DNA of 47,543 nucleotides from an uncultured Acidobacteriota bacterium (GTDB taxonomy: Bacteria > Acidobacteriota > CAIWXX01). The stretch covers positions 1 through 47,543 of the forward strand of contig CAIWXX010000093.1 of the NCBI GenBank assembly GCA_903916735.1, read 5' to 3'. A program made the position numbers and the translations under genes. This document shows positions 9,597 through 18,564 of this stretch, in pieces. The notes under the pieces are model-generated. The model was not told the DNA's origin. It did no database searches and saw nothing but the letters and a program-made list of their open reading frames with translations. Each line of letters starts with the position of its first letter. The first letter of the stretch is position 1.

Positions 9597-10060
9597 GTGC
9601 CCCAGCCGACCATCGACTTGGTCGTGCTTTTCACTGTTTCAGTTTGGGGACAGATCACCCCGAAAATCTCCGAGATCAAGGCGAACCCGAACCATTACGT
9701 GAACGAAGCCGTTTCAATCGATGGATTCGTCACGCAGTTTGTTGAAGACAGCGTTGCAACAGCCACGTCTCAGACACCACCGTCACCACCCCATCTTCAC
9801 AAGTGTCAAAGCAGGGCGACATATGGAAAGAGCCACGGACCGGCGTGGAGTTCGTGTACATCCCAGCCGGCACGTTCATGATGGGTAGCCCGGCCGGTGA
9901 AGAGGGGCGACATAATGACGAGCGACAGCATACTGTATCGGTAGGTGGGGTTTGGCTCGGAAAGTACGAAGTGACGAATGCACAGAATCGTCGATTCAAG
10001 GCTGGTCATGACAGAGGGGAGCTGGCTGGCAATTCGCTCAATTGTGACTCTATTCGGTGA
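9597..10060 (+). pseudogene. Decayed FGE-sulfatase (SUMF1-type) gene
   Basis: Two pieces in different frames belong together. The first (from 9597) has a hydrophobic leader and a small domain containing KISEIKANPNHYVNEAVSID. The reading frame then shifts near 9740-9790. The second (about 9775-10060) carries the hallmark start of the formylglycine-generating-enzyme fold: GVEFVYIPAGTFMMGSP, a His/Asp/Glu-rich bend, VWLGKYEVTNAQ and an RRFKAGHDRGE stretch. It stops after about 85 residues, whereas intact domains run to about 220-260. The catalytic cysteine region is missing. A frameshift plus 3' truncation makes this a relic. Confidence 0.62.
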
Positions 10061-10226
10061 GCTTAATTTGTTGTGTGCAGTTTTTCTGATACACAGATAT
10101 CTAATTGAATGCTCAGTCCTCAAACTCGCGAATCACGGGCCGATATTGATATGTCATGATCGGGCCGGTTTTTGATAAACTGCCTCCCGCGTTCCGTCTG
10201 AAATTGGAGTGAAAAGGGGCTCTATC

Positions 10227-11906
10227 ATGAACGAACCGAATAAAGTCATTTACTCGATGGTTGGGGTCGGCAAAGTCCATGGCAAGAAACAGGTTCTGAA
10301 GGACATTTACCTCTCGTACTTCTATGGAGCCAAGATTGGTGTCCTCGGGCTGAACGGCTCCGGCAAAACCACTCTTCTTAGAATCATGGCTGGGGTCGAG
10401 ACTGAATTCCTCGGGGAGACGGTCAAATCACCGGGATATTCAATCGGCTATCTGGAACAGGAACCTCAGCTGGACTCAGAAAAAACAGTTATCGAAGTCG
10501 TTCAGGAGGGTGTCCAGGAGACCGTTGATCTCCTCAAGGAATTTGAAGAGATCAGCGAGAAATTCGCCGAGCCCATGAGCGATGATGAGATGACGGAGCT
10601 TCTTGAGCGGCAGGGTGAAGTCCAGGAGAAGCTCGATGCCATCAATGCATGGGATCTTGAAAGCCGCCTGGGACTGGCCATGGATGCTCTCCGATGTCCC
10701 TCCGGTGAGACGCCGGTGAATGTCCTGTCGGGCGGGGAGTTGCGGCGTGTCGGGCTCTGCCGCCTGCTTCTCCAGAAGCCCGATATCCTGCTTCTGGATG
10801 AGCCGACGAATCATCTTGATGCCGAATCCGTTCAGTGGCTGGAACAGCATCTGCAACGATACGATGGCACCGTCATCGCTGTGACCCATGACCGATACTT
10901 CCTGGACAATGTCGCCGGCTGGATACTGGAATTGGATCGAGGCCACGGCATCCCATGGAAGGGGAATTATTCATCCTGGCTGGAGCAGAAGGCGGAACGT
11001 TTGAGACAGGAGGAAAAGACCGAAAGCGAACGCCGGAAGACGCTGGTGCGTGAACTCGAATGGATCCATATGTCTCCAAAAGGACGCCATGCGAAGGGCA
11101 AGGCACGCATCACCGCCTATGAGTCGCTGCTTGAACGTGAACATGAAAAAACGGCGAATGAGCTTGAAATCTATATAGCACCTGGATCACGGCTTGGGAA
11201 GGTGGTTGTCGAAGCCGACAACGTCAGCAAGGCATTTGGAGAGAAGCTGCTTTTTGAAAAAATGTCATTTTCACTCCCGCCTGGAGGGATCGTCGGTGTC
11301 ATCGGGCCAAACGGCGCCGGCAAAACGACGCTCTTCAAGCTCATGACCGGCGACGAGAAGGCGGATCGGGGGACACTGCGAATCGGCGAAACTGTGAAGC
11401 TGGCCTACGTCGATCAAACTCGCTCTGTTCTGAATCCGGAGGAGAGTGTATGGGAGGCCATCTCCGAGGGTGCCGACATTATTCAACTCGGGAAGGTCGA
11501 CGTGAACTCCCGTGCCTATGTCGGACGATTCAACTTTTCGGGTCAGGATCAGCAGAAGAAGGTGGGAACCTTGTCGGGTGGAGAACGGAACCGGGTGCAC
11601 CTGGCGAGGATGCTCAAGTCCGGGGCCAACGTTTTGCTCCTTGACGAGCCAACCAACGATCTGGATGTGAACACTCTGCGAGCACTCGAAGAAGCACTCG
11701 ACAATTTTGCCGGCTGCGCCGTCGTTATCAGCCACGACCGCTGGTTCCTTGATCGAGTTGCCACTCACATACTCGCATTTGAAGGTGAGAGTGCCGTTGT
11801 CTGGTATGAGGGGAATTTCTCCGAATATGAAGCCGACCGGCGCATTCGACTCGGCGCCGGCGCAGATCGCCCGCATCGTATCAAGTACAGGCCGCTGACG
11901 AGGTGA
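10227..11906 (+). CDS. ettA: Energy-dependent translational throttle protein EttA (ABC-F ATPase)
   Basis: A 559-residue soluble ABC-F protein that binds the ribosomal E site and gates entry into elongation according to ATP/ADP balance. It has two ATPase domains: the first with Walker A GLNGSGKTT (41-49), signature LSGGE and Walker B LLLDEPTNHLD; the second with GPNGAGKTT, LSGGE and LLLDEPTNDLD. Between them lie the charged P-site tRNA-interaction linker and the EttA arm insertion. The opening MNEPNKVIYSMVGVGKVHGK aligns with E. coli EttA, whose length is 555. ATG 10227 is preferred over GTG 10209 because of family alignment and the AAAAGGGG upstream. It forms a single-gene unit, convergent with the PilZ gene. 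Confidence 0.95.
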   Translation: MNEPNKVIYSMVGVGKVHGKKQVLKDIYLSYFYGAKIGVLGLNGSGKTTLLRIMAGVETEFLGETVKSPGYSIGYLEQEPQLDSEKTVIEVVQEGVQETVDLLKEFEEISEKFAEPMSDDEMTELLERQGEVQEKLDAINAWDLESRLGLAMDALRCPSGETPVNVLSGGELRRVGLCRLLLQKPDILLLDEPTNHLDAESVQWLEQHLQRYDGTVIAVTHDRYFLDNVAGWILELDRGHGIPWKGNYSSWLEQKAERLRQEEKTESERRKTLVRELEWIHMSPKGRHAKGKARITAYESLLEREHEKTANELEIYIAPGSRLGKVVVEADNVSKAFGEKLLFEKMSFSLPPGGIVGVIGPNGAGKTTLFKLMTGDEKADRGTLRIGETVKLAYVDQTRSVLNPEESVWEAISEGADIIQLGKVDVNSRAYVGRFNFSGQDQQKKVGTLSGGERNRVHLARMLKSGANVLLLDEPTNDLDVNTLRALEEALDNFAGCAVVISHDRWFLDRVATHILAFEGESAVVWYEGNFSEYEADRRIRLGAGADRPHRIKYRPLTR

Positions 11907-11951
11907 TTGTCTGGCAGGCGTGGCGTTCAAGGAATGATGTCATCGGTCGGC

Positions 11952-12641
11952 TCATCCAAAGGCGGCCAACTCGTCGCTCTGTTCTTGCGTGATGTGAACG
12001 ATTTCCGCGCCGAATCCCGGCAGGTGTCTGGTCGATTGGCCCCACCGTATGCCCCACTTGATGACGCTGAGAATTGGGGCCTTATTGATGAATTCATTGA
12101 TCACGACAGATGCCTGCCGGCCGACATCGACATCGTGCGTACATGCAATGAAGAAGCCGCGATCTGAAATGTTGATGATGTTCGCTCGACATGGCTCCTG
12201 TGCTTGCCGGTCCGGATCGAATGTCGCCAACACGTTGAGGATGGCTGGTCTTCGCTCGGAGGTGCGTAGGCCTCGTGGCTGAAACCCCGAGCAGGCTTCG
12301 TCGATGAAGAAATCGAAAATTCCATCCCCCGTAACAATTTGACCTGCGACGAGCCCCGTGAGCGGTGCAGCGCCTTCACCCTTGCGGATGCGCAGCACGG
12401 GAAAAACACTTGATATGTTCATGAAAACGCGCTTCTCTTCATTAGTCGAGCGAATGACGGTTCTAAGATCCACTATGAATCCGAAGAATCGTCGCTCTCC
12501 CGGGCCTTTTTGGAACTCTTCAATTCGGCCATACGACTCCAGAACGATATCCTGTCGGGCTCGCAGGATCTGGTTATAGAGTTCGCGTTCCCCCTCGTCT
12601 TGGATGATGAGCACGATTCGCCGAGGTTCGAAGTCCGTCAT
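11952..12641 (-). CDS. PilZ domain protein, putative cyclic-di-GMP-binding
   Basis: The 229-residue protein has an N-terminal half of unknown fold (about 1-115, starting RRIVLIIQDEGERELYN, reminiscent of a degenerate receiver) and a C-terminal PilZ domain (about 118-222). The second half of the PilZ ligand motif is seen as NISDRGFFI, close to D/N-x-S-x-x-G, with an arginine pair (SERRPAILNV) supplying the upstream R-x-x-x-R-like element. The later WGIRWGQ and GFGAEIVHI strands also match. GGGGAGG before ATG 12641 supports the start. It lies 300 bases beyond leuD on the same strand and is probably separately transcribed. Role (motility, exopolysaccharide or other) is not inferable. Confidence 0.83.
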   Translation of the reverse strand: MTDFEPRRIVLIIQDEGERELYNQILRARQDIVLESYGRIEEFQKGPGERRFFGFIVDLRTVIRSTNEEKRVFMNISSVFPVLRIRKGEGAAPLTGLVAGQIVTGDGIFDFFIDEACSGFQPRGLRTSERRPAILNVLATFDPDRQAQEPCRANIINISDRGFFIACTHDVDVGRQASVVINEFINKAPILSVIKWGIRWGQSTRHLPGFGAEIVHITQEQSDELAAFG

Positions 12642-12942
12642 GCCTCCCCTTCGAATTCATTCATCCTTAGTCGCATACAAGGAAATGACCCGCCTATTCC
12701 GCCCATACGAAGCCCACTCTCTGGAAGTGGAATTCGGAGATGCGGCCCTTCTTGACTGCATTTCGATTTTCGCTCCGTTGACCATGCCATAAAAGTCCGA
12801 TCGGAATCCATCGTGCCTTCATGCTATGAGAGAGCTCTCAGTCTGTCAATGGCGTGAGGCGCCAGCAGCGGTCCGCTCCCGGTGACTCCCGTGCAAGAGA
12901 GAGCCTCGTCCTATGTCTCTTGTGGCCGATCTCGCAATAACC
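12642..12942. other. 300-bp gap between leuD and the PilZ gene
   Basis: No open frame here looks coding on either strand. The only symmetrical element seen is a 10-bp palindrome GAGAGCTCTC near 12830-12839. No T-tailed hairpin for the leu operon was found. The PilZ promoter should lie here on the minus strand, but no clear -35/-10 pair stands out. Confidence 0.5.
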
Positions 12943-13527
12943 TCACATCCGTCGCTCGAATGCCGCGATGGCTGATTCATACTGAAGGATGTACCCGAGC
13001 TCGTCGACCCCTTCCAGAAGGCATTGTTTGGAGAACGGGTCGATCGGAAACTCGATGGACCGGCCCTCGGGCAGCATCAACTGCTGAGCGGCTAAGTCAA
13101 TCGTCACTATCGTGTTTGGATCCTGATTGACACATCTGCAGAGGCCTGAGTGATGTTCGGGTGTCACGGTGATTGGAAGCAACGCATTCTTAAATGCATT
13201 GTGTCGAAAAATATCGGCAAAGGATGTGCTGATGACGGCGCGGAACCCGAATTGCGTCAGTGCCCATGCCGCGTGTTCGCGAGAGCTGCCGCATCCAAAA
13301 TTATTGCCTGCCAGCAGTACCTGAGCCCCATCGGCACACGGCTGATTCAATACAAACTCGGGGCGCGGGATTCCATCCTCGTCGAAGCGCCAGTCATGGA
13401 ACAACGCCATTTTCATGCCGTCTTTACTGACTGTTTTAAGGAAACGAGCGGGAATGATCTGATCGGTATCGATGTTGTCGATCGGAAGTGAAACGATGCG
13501 GCTGGTGAGGGGGATAAAAGGTTTCAT
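12943..13527 (-). CDS. leuD: 3-isopropylmalate dehydratase small subunit
   Basis: The 194-residue subunit pairs with LeuC to isomerise 2-isopropylmalate to 3-isopropylmalate in leucine synthesis. Diagnostic motifs are NIDTDQIIPARFL near residue 19 and GNNFGCGSSREHAAWAL near residues 73-90. Length is normal for the bacterial two-subunit enzyme. It is last in the leuABCD order, starting 39 bases after leuC, with AGGA about nine bases before ATG. Confidence 0.96.
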   Translation of the reverse strand: MKPFIPLTSRIVSLPIDNIDTDQIIPARFLKTVSKDGMKMALFHDWRFDEDGIPRPEFVLNQPCADGAQVLLAGNNFGCGSSREHAAWALTQFGFRAVISTSFADIFRHNAFKNALLPITVTPEHHSGLCRCVNQDPNTIVTIDLAAQQLMLPEGRSIEFPIDPFSKQCLLEGVDELGYILQYESAIAAFERRM

Positions 13528-13566
13528 AATTTCAAGTCCTGGTTGCCATTGCCTGAGTTCTGCGCA

Positions 13567-14982
13567 CTAGAGTAATGTTCGGATGTCAGTGATAGCGCCA
13601 TTGACAGCGGAAGCGGCAGCAGTCAGCGGGCTCGCCAGGAAAGTGCGCCCGCCCTTTCCCTGGCGCCCTTCAAAGTTGCGATTGCTCGTCGATACGCAAT
13701 ACTCGCCCGGCAGGAGTCTGTCTCCGTTCATGGCGATACACATGGAGCATCCAGCCTCACGCCATTCGGCGCCTGCATCACGGAAAATAGTATCGAGTCC
13801 TTCGGCTTCGGCCCGCCTCTGCACGTCACGCGATCCCGGCACAATCAGGGTGCGAACTCTCGAATGTATCTTCCTTCCACGCAGAACTGAAGCCGCTGCG
13901 CGTAGGTCTTCGATGCGCCCATTTGTGCAACTGCCGATGAAAACCATGTTGACGTGCCGGCCCAGCAGTGGCTCTCCCGGCAGCAATCCCATGTACTCCA
14001 GCGCTTTCACCAGCGATTTTTTTTCGGCTGCGCCCTGAACGTCCGCCGGATCCGGGATCATGGATGAAATGGACATGCCCATTCCCGGGTTCGTTCCGAA
14101 TGTGATCATCGGCTCGATCTCAGCGGCAGTGAGTGAAATCTCTTGATCGCAGACACAACCGGCATCGCTCGGAAGGCTCTTCCAACGGCTTATGGCGGCC
14201 TCCCACGCAGCACCCTGCGGAGTGAATGGCCTGCCTGCCAGATATTCGTATGTCGTGTCGTCGGGTGCGATGAGGCCGGCTCGCGCGCCCGCCTCGATCG
14301 ACATGTTGCAGATGGTCATCCGCTCTTCCATTGAAAGCGAACGAATTGTCTCCCCCGTAAATTCGATGGTATGCCCTGTCGCTCCGCCGCTGCCGATCTT
14401 CGCGATCAGCGCGAGGATGATGTCTTTGGCCGTCACGCCCGCTTTGAGATCGCCATCGACACAAACCCGGCATATTTTGGATTTTCTCTGCAGAAGGCAC
14501 TGACTCGCCAGAACATGTTCAACTTCACTCGTGCCGATGCCGAATGCGAGAGCTCCGAAAGCTCCGTGCGTCGCGGTGTGGCTGTCCCCGCAGACAACCG
14601 TCATCCCGGGCTGCGTCAGCCCCAATTCAGGCCCGATGACATGGACAATTCCTTGCTTTTCGGAAAAGTAGTCAAAGCAGGTGATTCCGAATTCGCGGCT
14701 GTTGGCTTCGAGTGCGGCGACTTGGGTTTCAGCAACCGGATCTTCGAATGGGCGTGAGCGCGGAGTCGTCGGCGTGCTGTGGTCGACTGTCGAAAAGGTG
14801 AGATCCGGGCGGCGCACACGTAATCCGCGCCTCCTCAGCCCATCAAAAGCCTGTGGCGATGTCACTTCATGGACCAGATGCAGATCGATATAGAGCAATG
14901 CGGGCGCTCCAGGCTCTTCGGCAACCACATGCGAATCCCAGAGTTTTTCGATAATCGTACGAGGACGAGTTGTGTCTCTCAT
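13567..14982 (-). CDS. leuC: 3-isopropylmalate dehydratase large subunit
   Basis: The 471-residue catalytic subunit carries the 4Fe-4S aconitase-type cluster. Visible features are [12 protein letters not shown] at the N-terminus, the substrate-binding [14 protein letters not shown] motif, and cluster cysteines in GSCTNGR and in CSMCIAMN (separated by two residues there). The frame is open 21 codons upstream into leuB, but ATG 14982 aligns with the family and falls 22 bases after the leuB stop. Its ribosome binding site is weak, suggesting translational coupling to leuB. It acts with LeuD in the cytoplasm. Confidence 0.96.
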   Translation of the reverse strand: MRDTTRPRTIIEKLWDSHVVAEEPGAPALLYIDLHLVHEVTSPQAFDGLRRRGLRVRRPDLTFSTVDHSTPTTPRSRPFEDPVAETQVAALEANSREFGITCFDYFSEKQGIVHVIGPELGLTQPGMTVVCGDSHTATHGAFGALAFGIGTSEVEHVLASQCLLQRKSKICRVCVDGDLKAGVTAKDIILALIAKIGSGGATGHTIEFTGETIRSLSMEERMTICNMSIEAGARAGLIAPDDTTYEYLAGRPFTPQGAAWEAAISRWKSLPSDAGCVCDQEISLTAAEIEPMITFGTNPGMGMSISSMIPDPADVQGAAEKKSLVKALEYMGLLPGEPLLGRHVNMVFIGSCTNGRIEDLRAAASVLRGRKIHSRVRTLIVPGSRDVQRRAEAEGLDTIFRDAGAEWREAGCSMCIAMNGDRLLPGEYCVSTSNRNFEGRQGKGGRTFLASPLTAAASAVNGAITDIRTLL

Positions 14983-15004
14983 TTCATGTTCACTTGTATT
15001 GATG

Positions 15005-16099
15005 TCAGGACCGTGTTTCGATAGCGGCGCAGATGGCATCGCCAATTTCCGATGTTGTTGCCGGCCTGCCCGCCGGCCTCAGGTCGGCCGTCATGACGCC
15101 GCCACGCAATATCCGGTCGATTGCCGAATTGACAGCGGCGGATTCCGTTTTCATTCCGAAACTGCATTCGAGCATGATTGCAATCGAGCCGATGGCGCCG
15201 AGAGGATTCGCTTTTTCCTGGCCCGCGATATCGGGAGCCGAGCCATGAACAGGTTCGTAAAGACCGACGCGGAAACCGGATGCTTTGAGATCCCCGAGAG
15301 ATGCCGACGGCAGCATTCCAATCGATCCCGCCAGTACGGCCCCCTCGTCACTCAGGATATCGCCGAACAGGTTCTCTGTGAGGAGCACATCGAAACGGCG
15401 CGGATTCAGGATGAGTTGCATGGCACAGTTGTCGACAAGGAGGTGGTCGAGTGCCACATCGGGGAACTCGGCTGCGACTTCTTCAACGACCGCATGCCAG
15501 AGTTCCGAATTCTCCAAGACGTTCGACTTGTCGACGCTCGTTACCTTCTTCCGACGCCCGCGTGCGATCTCGAAGGCCATTCGCGCAACGCGTTCGATTT
15601 CCGGATATGTATAAGCCATCGTATTCACGGCGCGCCTGGCGGTCCCCACGCCGGAGCGTCCTCGCGGCGTCCCATAGTAAATACCGCCAGTCAGTTCGCG
15701 CACGATCACCATGTCCGTGCCTTCCACAACGCTGTTTTTCAAGGGCGACGATTCGATCAGTGATGGATGAATCCGAATGGGCCGTAGGTTGGCATAGACG
15801 CACAGCGCTTTTCGTAGCTGGAGGAGCCCCCATTCGGGGCGCTTCTCTGGAGCAGCCTTCTCATAGCCGGGCATGCCGACGGCGCCCATCACCGTCGCGT
15901 CCGCCGCCAGAGCATTCGCGAGAGTCTCCTCCGGGAGAGGCGTTCCTGCTTCACGAATTGCAACACCGCCGATCAAGCTTTCGACGATTTGCAGGTCATG
16001 TCCGTAAGTACGCGCAATATGCCGGAGCACTCGCACCGCCTCGCGCGTCACATCGACTCCGATTCCGTCTCCAGACAGAACCAAGATCTTCATCTTCAT
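15005..16099 (-). CDS. leuB: 3-isopropylmalate dehydrogenase
   Basis: A 364-residue NAD-dependent oxidative decarboxylase that converts 3-isopropylmalate to the precursor of 2-oxoisocaproate. It shows [21 protein letters not shown] at the N-terminus, the substrate arginine block around [23 protein letters not shown], the [19 protein letters not shown] helix, the metal-binding DNCAMQLI strand, and the [18 protein letters not shown]-binding signature. All key residues are present. It lies between leuA (28 bases upstream) and leuC (22 bases downstream) in one operon. Confidence 0.97.
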   Translation of the reverse strand: MKMKILVLSGDGIGVDVTREAVRVLRHIARTYGHDLQIVESLIGGVAIREAGTPLPEETLANALAADATVMGAVGMPGYEKAAPEKRPEWGLLQLRKALCVYANLRPIRIHPSLIESSPLKNSVVEGTDMVIVRELTGGIYYGTPRGRSGVGTARRAVNTMAYTYPEIERVARMAFEIARGRRKKVTSVDKSNVLENSELWHAVVEEVAAEFPDVALDHLLVDNCAMQLILNPRRFDVLLTENLFGDILSDEGAVLAGSIGMLPSASLGDLKASGFRVGLYEPVHGSAPDIAGQEKANPLGAIGSIAIMLECSFGMKTESAAVNSAIDRILRGGVMTADLRPAGRPATTSEIGDAICAAIETRS

Positions 16100-16127
16100 G
16101 TGCTATCTCTGAGCCTCTGAACGGATC

Positions 16128-17303
16128 TTACACAACATCTGTCGGCTGCAGATACTGCATTTCCGCCCGGACAATTTGAACGATTTCATCGTTTTGTATT
16201 CCTTTTTTCCGATCAGCCAGAGCCGTGAACTGCTGGTAGATTCTGTCGAGCTCATCGCGGCTGAGGGTGAATCCCATTTCCTGGCAGCGTTTGGCCAGAG
16301 CGTGCCGCCCGCTATGCTTGCCGAGCACCAGCCTGCTGTTGGGAACACCCACTGTCTTTGGATCAATGATCTCGTACGTCGATCTCTCCTTCAACACACC
16401 ATCCTGGTGAATGCCGGCTTCATGAGCGAAAGCATTTTCTCCGACGATGGCCTTATTCGGCTGCGGTCCGAATGCGATTATTTCGGAGAGCAGCAGGCTG
16501 GCAGGGTAGAGGTGCTCGGTCACTATGCCTGTCTGGTAGGGCACTTTGTCCTGGCGGGTCTTGAGGATCATGACAACCTCTTCCAAAGAACAGTTGCCGG
16601 CACGTTCGCCAATCCCATTGATGGTGCATTCGATTTGACGCGCGCCGGCGCGCACGGCTTCGAGTGAGTTGGCGACGGCCAGGCCGAGGTCGTCGTGGCA
16701 GTGGGCACTGATTGTAATGCTGTTGCCGACCGCTTTGACCATGTGCCTGATCAAGGCTGCATATTCAGCCGGCAAAGAATATCCGACGGTATCAGGCAGA
16801 TTGATGGTCCGCGCACCGGCAGCCGCAACAGCCCGGCAGACCTCTTCCAGATAGTTCCAGTCCGTTCGTGTGGCATCTTCGGCCGAGAACTCAACATCGC
16901 CGACCAACATCCGCGCAGTTTCGACGGCGGCGACGGCTTCGTCGAGTGCCTGTTGCCGTGTCTTTTTTAGTTTGAATTTAAGATGAATATCGCTTGTCGC
17001 AATGAAGGTGTGGAGACAGGGCTTTCGAGCATGATGCAGAGCTCGAGCTGCACGTTCAACATCCAGTGAACAGGCTCGAGCCAGCGCCGCAACTCGCACG
17101 GAAGTCACTTCGCGGCTAATGGCATCGACGGCGTCAAAGTCCCCTGAAGATGCAATCGGGAATCCGGCTTCAATTGTATCCACACCCAGCTCTATGAGCT
17201 TGTGCGCCATGCGGATTTTCTCAGAAACGTCCATGCTGCATCCCGGCGATTGCTCGCCGTCCCTCAGCGTTGTGTCAAAAATGTGCACTCGACTATTGAT
17301 CAT
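16128..17303 (-). CDS. leuA: 2-isopropylmalate synthase lacking the C-terminal regulatory domain
   Basis: Catalyses acetyl-CoA + 2-oxoisovalerate to 2-isopropylmalate, the first committed step of leucine synthesis. The 391-residue product has the TIM barrel with FDTTLRDGEQSPG (9-21; catalytic Arg14, metal ligand Asp15), the metal histidines in AHCHDDLGL (His201, His203), NGIGERAGN (229-237) and HEAGIHQDGV (294-303). It stops after KKGIQNDEIVQIV, just where the roughly 120-residue leucine-binding domain of usual 500-520-residue enzymes begins. No in-frame or shifted remnant of that domain is visible before leuB, 28 bases on. ATG 17303 fits the family; GGGGGAG precedes it. Citramalate or homocitrate synthase is less likely given leuBCD. 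Confidence 0.92.
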   Translation of the reverse strand: MINSRVHIFDTTLRDGEQSPGCSMDVSEKIRMAHKLIELGVDTIEAGFPIASSGDFDAVDAISREVTSVRVAALARACSLDVERAARALHHARKPCLHTFIATSDIHLKFKLKKTRQQALDEAVAAVETARMLVGDVEFSAEDATRTDWNYLEEVCRAVAAAGARTINLPDTVGYSLPAEYAALIRHMVKAVGNSITISAHCHDDLGLAVANSLEAVRAGARQIECTINGIGERAGNCSLEEVVMILKTRQDKVPYQTGIVTEHLYPASLLLSEIIAFGPQPNKAIVGENAFAHEAGIHQDGVLKERSTYEIIDPKTVGVPNSRLVLGKHSGRHALAKRCQEMGFTLSRDELDRIYQQFTALADRKKGIQNDEIVQIVRAEMQYLQPTDVV

Positions 17304-17362
17304 CTCTCCCCCGTCATGAAAAAAAGCATGGTCAACCATGCATCAGGTTGGGCATCACCAAT

Positions 17363-17391
17363 AAAATCGGGCATCTGATTCAATTTGTCAA
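17363..17391 (-). promoter_or_regulatory. Candidate leuABCD promoter
   Basis: On the minus strand TTGACA (17386-17391) is followed after 17 bases by GATTTT (17363-17368), a good -35 with a poor -10. The implied start near 17356 would leave a leader of about 53 bases before leuA. The -35 lies inside the AT-rich divergent region shared with the LysR gene, where that regulator would be expected to bind. Confidence 0.45.
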
Positions 17392-17433
17392 ATTTATAAT
17401 TATATTGTTTTGAATAAGAATTCTGAATATGAT
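17378..17433. promoter_or_regulatory. AT-rich divergent leuA/lysR control region with dyad symmetry
   Basis: ATTCAA (17378-17383) and TTGAAT (17410-17415) form an inverted pair about 32 bases centre to centre; GAATTC (17418-17423) and a TATAAT box (17395-17400) lie nearby. On the plus strand TTGTTT (17405-17410), a 17-base spacer and TATGAT (17428-17433) form a good promoter for the LysR gene, starting near 17440. The stretch 17340-17460 is strikingly AT-rich against its surroundings. LysR-type proteins typically bind such divergent intergenic dyads; the binding itself is inferred. Confidence 0.5.
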
Positions 17434-17465
17434 AATTACTATTAATATAGATCGCGAGGATGATA

Positions 17466-18374
17466 ATGGATTTACACTCTTTGCGGATTTTTCGAACTGT
17501 CGCGGAAGAGAGGAGTTTTTCGCGTGCGGCTGGAAAAGTTTTCCGGACTCAGCCGGCGGTTTCGTTGGCTGTCAGGAAATTGGAAGACGATCTCCATGAG
17601 CGATTGATCGACAGATCAGGAAAGGATGTTGTTCTCACGGATGCAGGCCGCCTCGTGTTGGATTATGCTCACCGGTTTGAGAGCCTGGAGCAGGATTTAT
17701 CGAACCTTCTCAATGAATTGAAGGATGTTTCGGCGGGGAGGCTTTCCATAGGCGCCAATGAAACGACGACGCTTTATCTGCTCCAACACATCGTGCGGTA
17801 CCGGCACCTCTATCCAAAGGTGCATGTGGAAATTCGGCGATGTCTTTCCAGTCAGATTCCCGCGCAGGTTATTGCCGGCCACCTCGAACTGGGTGTGATC
17901 AGCTTTGATCCTATGGATGATCGACTCACGGCCACAGTGATCTACTCCGATCATCTCGCCTTCGTCGTCTCGCCTCAGCACAGATTCGCGCAACGAACAT
18001 CGGTGTCGGTCACGGAACTTGGGATGGAAAATTTTATTGCGCACAATGTTCGATCGCCGTATCGGGAAGTTGTGTTGAAGGAATTTGCGCAGCGCAAAGT
18101 CCCGATCAATATCGAACTCGAGATGCCGACTGTCGAATCGATCCGAAAACTGGTGCAGCGCAATGAGGGTGTTGCGTTTTTGCCGAGGATGTGCGTTGAA
18201 CAGGAGCTGCAGCAGAGGACTCTGTGCGAAGTGAAAGTCGAGGAGTTGTCGTTTGAGCGGAACATCAGGTTGATTTATCCAAGTCGCCGACAGCTGAGTC
18301 ACGCGGCCGGCGCGTTTCTCGAAATCGTCCATTCGCGCCAGGGGTCGATCTCGGAGTCTTCCGAGGCAGGGTGA
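17466..18374 (+). CDS. LysR-family transcriptional regulator, likely of the leu operon
   Basis: The 302-residue protein has the LysR winged helix-turn-helix at the N-terminus (LRIFRTVAEERSFSRAA and QPAVSLAVRKLEDDLHERL, residues about 5-50), the linker helix to about 85 and a periplasmic-binding-protein-like effector domain (about 90-295). ATG 17466 is used because GAGGA ends five bases before it; the in-frame ATG at 17460 overlaps that site. It is transcribed divergently from leuABCD across a 160-base AT-rich region, the usual arrangement for a LysR protein controlling its neighbour. Family is certain; leu control and the effector are inferred from position. Confidence 0.9.
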   Translation: MDLHSLRIFRTVAEERSFSRAAGKVFRTQPAVSLAVRKLEDDLHERLIDRSGKDVVLTDAGRLVLDYAHRFESLEQDLSNLLNELKDVSAGRLSIGANETTTLYLLQHIVRYRHLYPKVHVEIRRCLSSQIPAQVIAGHLELGVISFDPMDDRLTATVIYSDHLAFVVSPQHRFAQRTSVSVTELGMENFIAHNVRSPYREVVLKEFAQRKVPINIELEMPTVESIRKLVQRNEGVAFLPRMCVEQELQQRTLCEVKVEELSFERNIRLIYPSRRQLSHAAGAFLEIVHSRQGSISESSEAG

Positions 18375-18497
18375 TTTCAGTTCAGCGCGAGGGAGATGAA
18401 TGGGTTGTCGAAAAGCAATGGACATGGTTGCTAAATCCAGGATAATATTCTGAACTGGATGAAGGCTTACTATAGGGAGCGGGGATCGGCGTCGCAA

Positions 18498-18532
18498 GCC
18501 GGTTGGCTCCGGCTCTTCGGATGCCGGTTTTT
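18498..18532 (+). terminator. Terminator-like hairpin with competing stem in the pit leader
   Basis: CCGGC (18509-18513) pairs with GCCGG (18523-18527). The stem is capped by T-C/G-A pairs and a TTCG tetraloop, giving about 7 pairs with one bulged T, followed at once by TTTTT. The same CCGGC can instead pair with GCCGG at 18498-18502, which would break the terminator. The T-run ends only 32 bases before the DUF47 start codon, leaving little room for a promoter downstream. It is either the end of the LysR transcript or an attenuator controlling the pit operon. Confidence 0.68.
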
Positions 18533-18564
18533 CTCAGCTCATTTGTTCTCGCACGGGGGTTGTC

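Noticed and set aside
13583-14757. Several long open frames on the plus strand opposite leuC
   Set aside because: They are frame shadows of a GC-rich gene: the minus strand gives a full LeuC with all cluster cysteines, and the plus frames have no ribosome sites or recognisable motifs.
14972-15763. A 263-codon plus-strand frame opposite leuB
   Set aside because: The composition is rich in Arg, His and Cys with no family motif, and it is fully covered by an intact leuB.
16103-16366. A shifted frame that might hold the missing LeuA C-terminus
   Set aside because: The 87-codon frame has no similarity to the leucine-binding domain and overlaps the intact catalytic end; there is no room for about 120 residues before leuB.
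17304-17360. A leucine-codon attenuator (leader peptide) before leuA
   Set aside because: The leader has no run of leucine codons and no terminator hairpin with a T-run.
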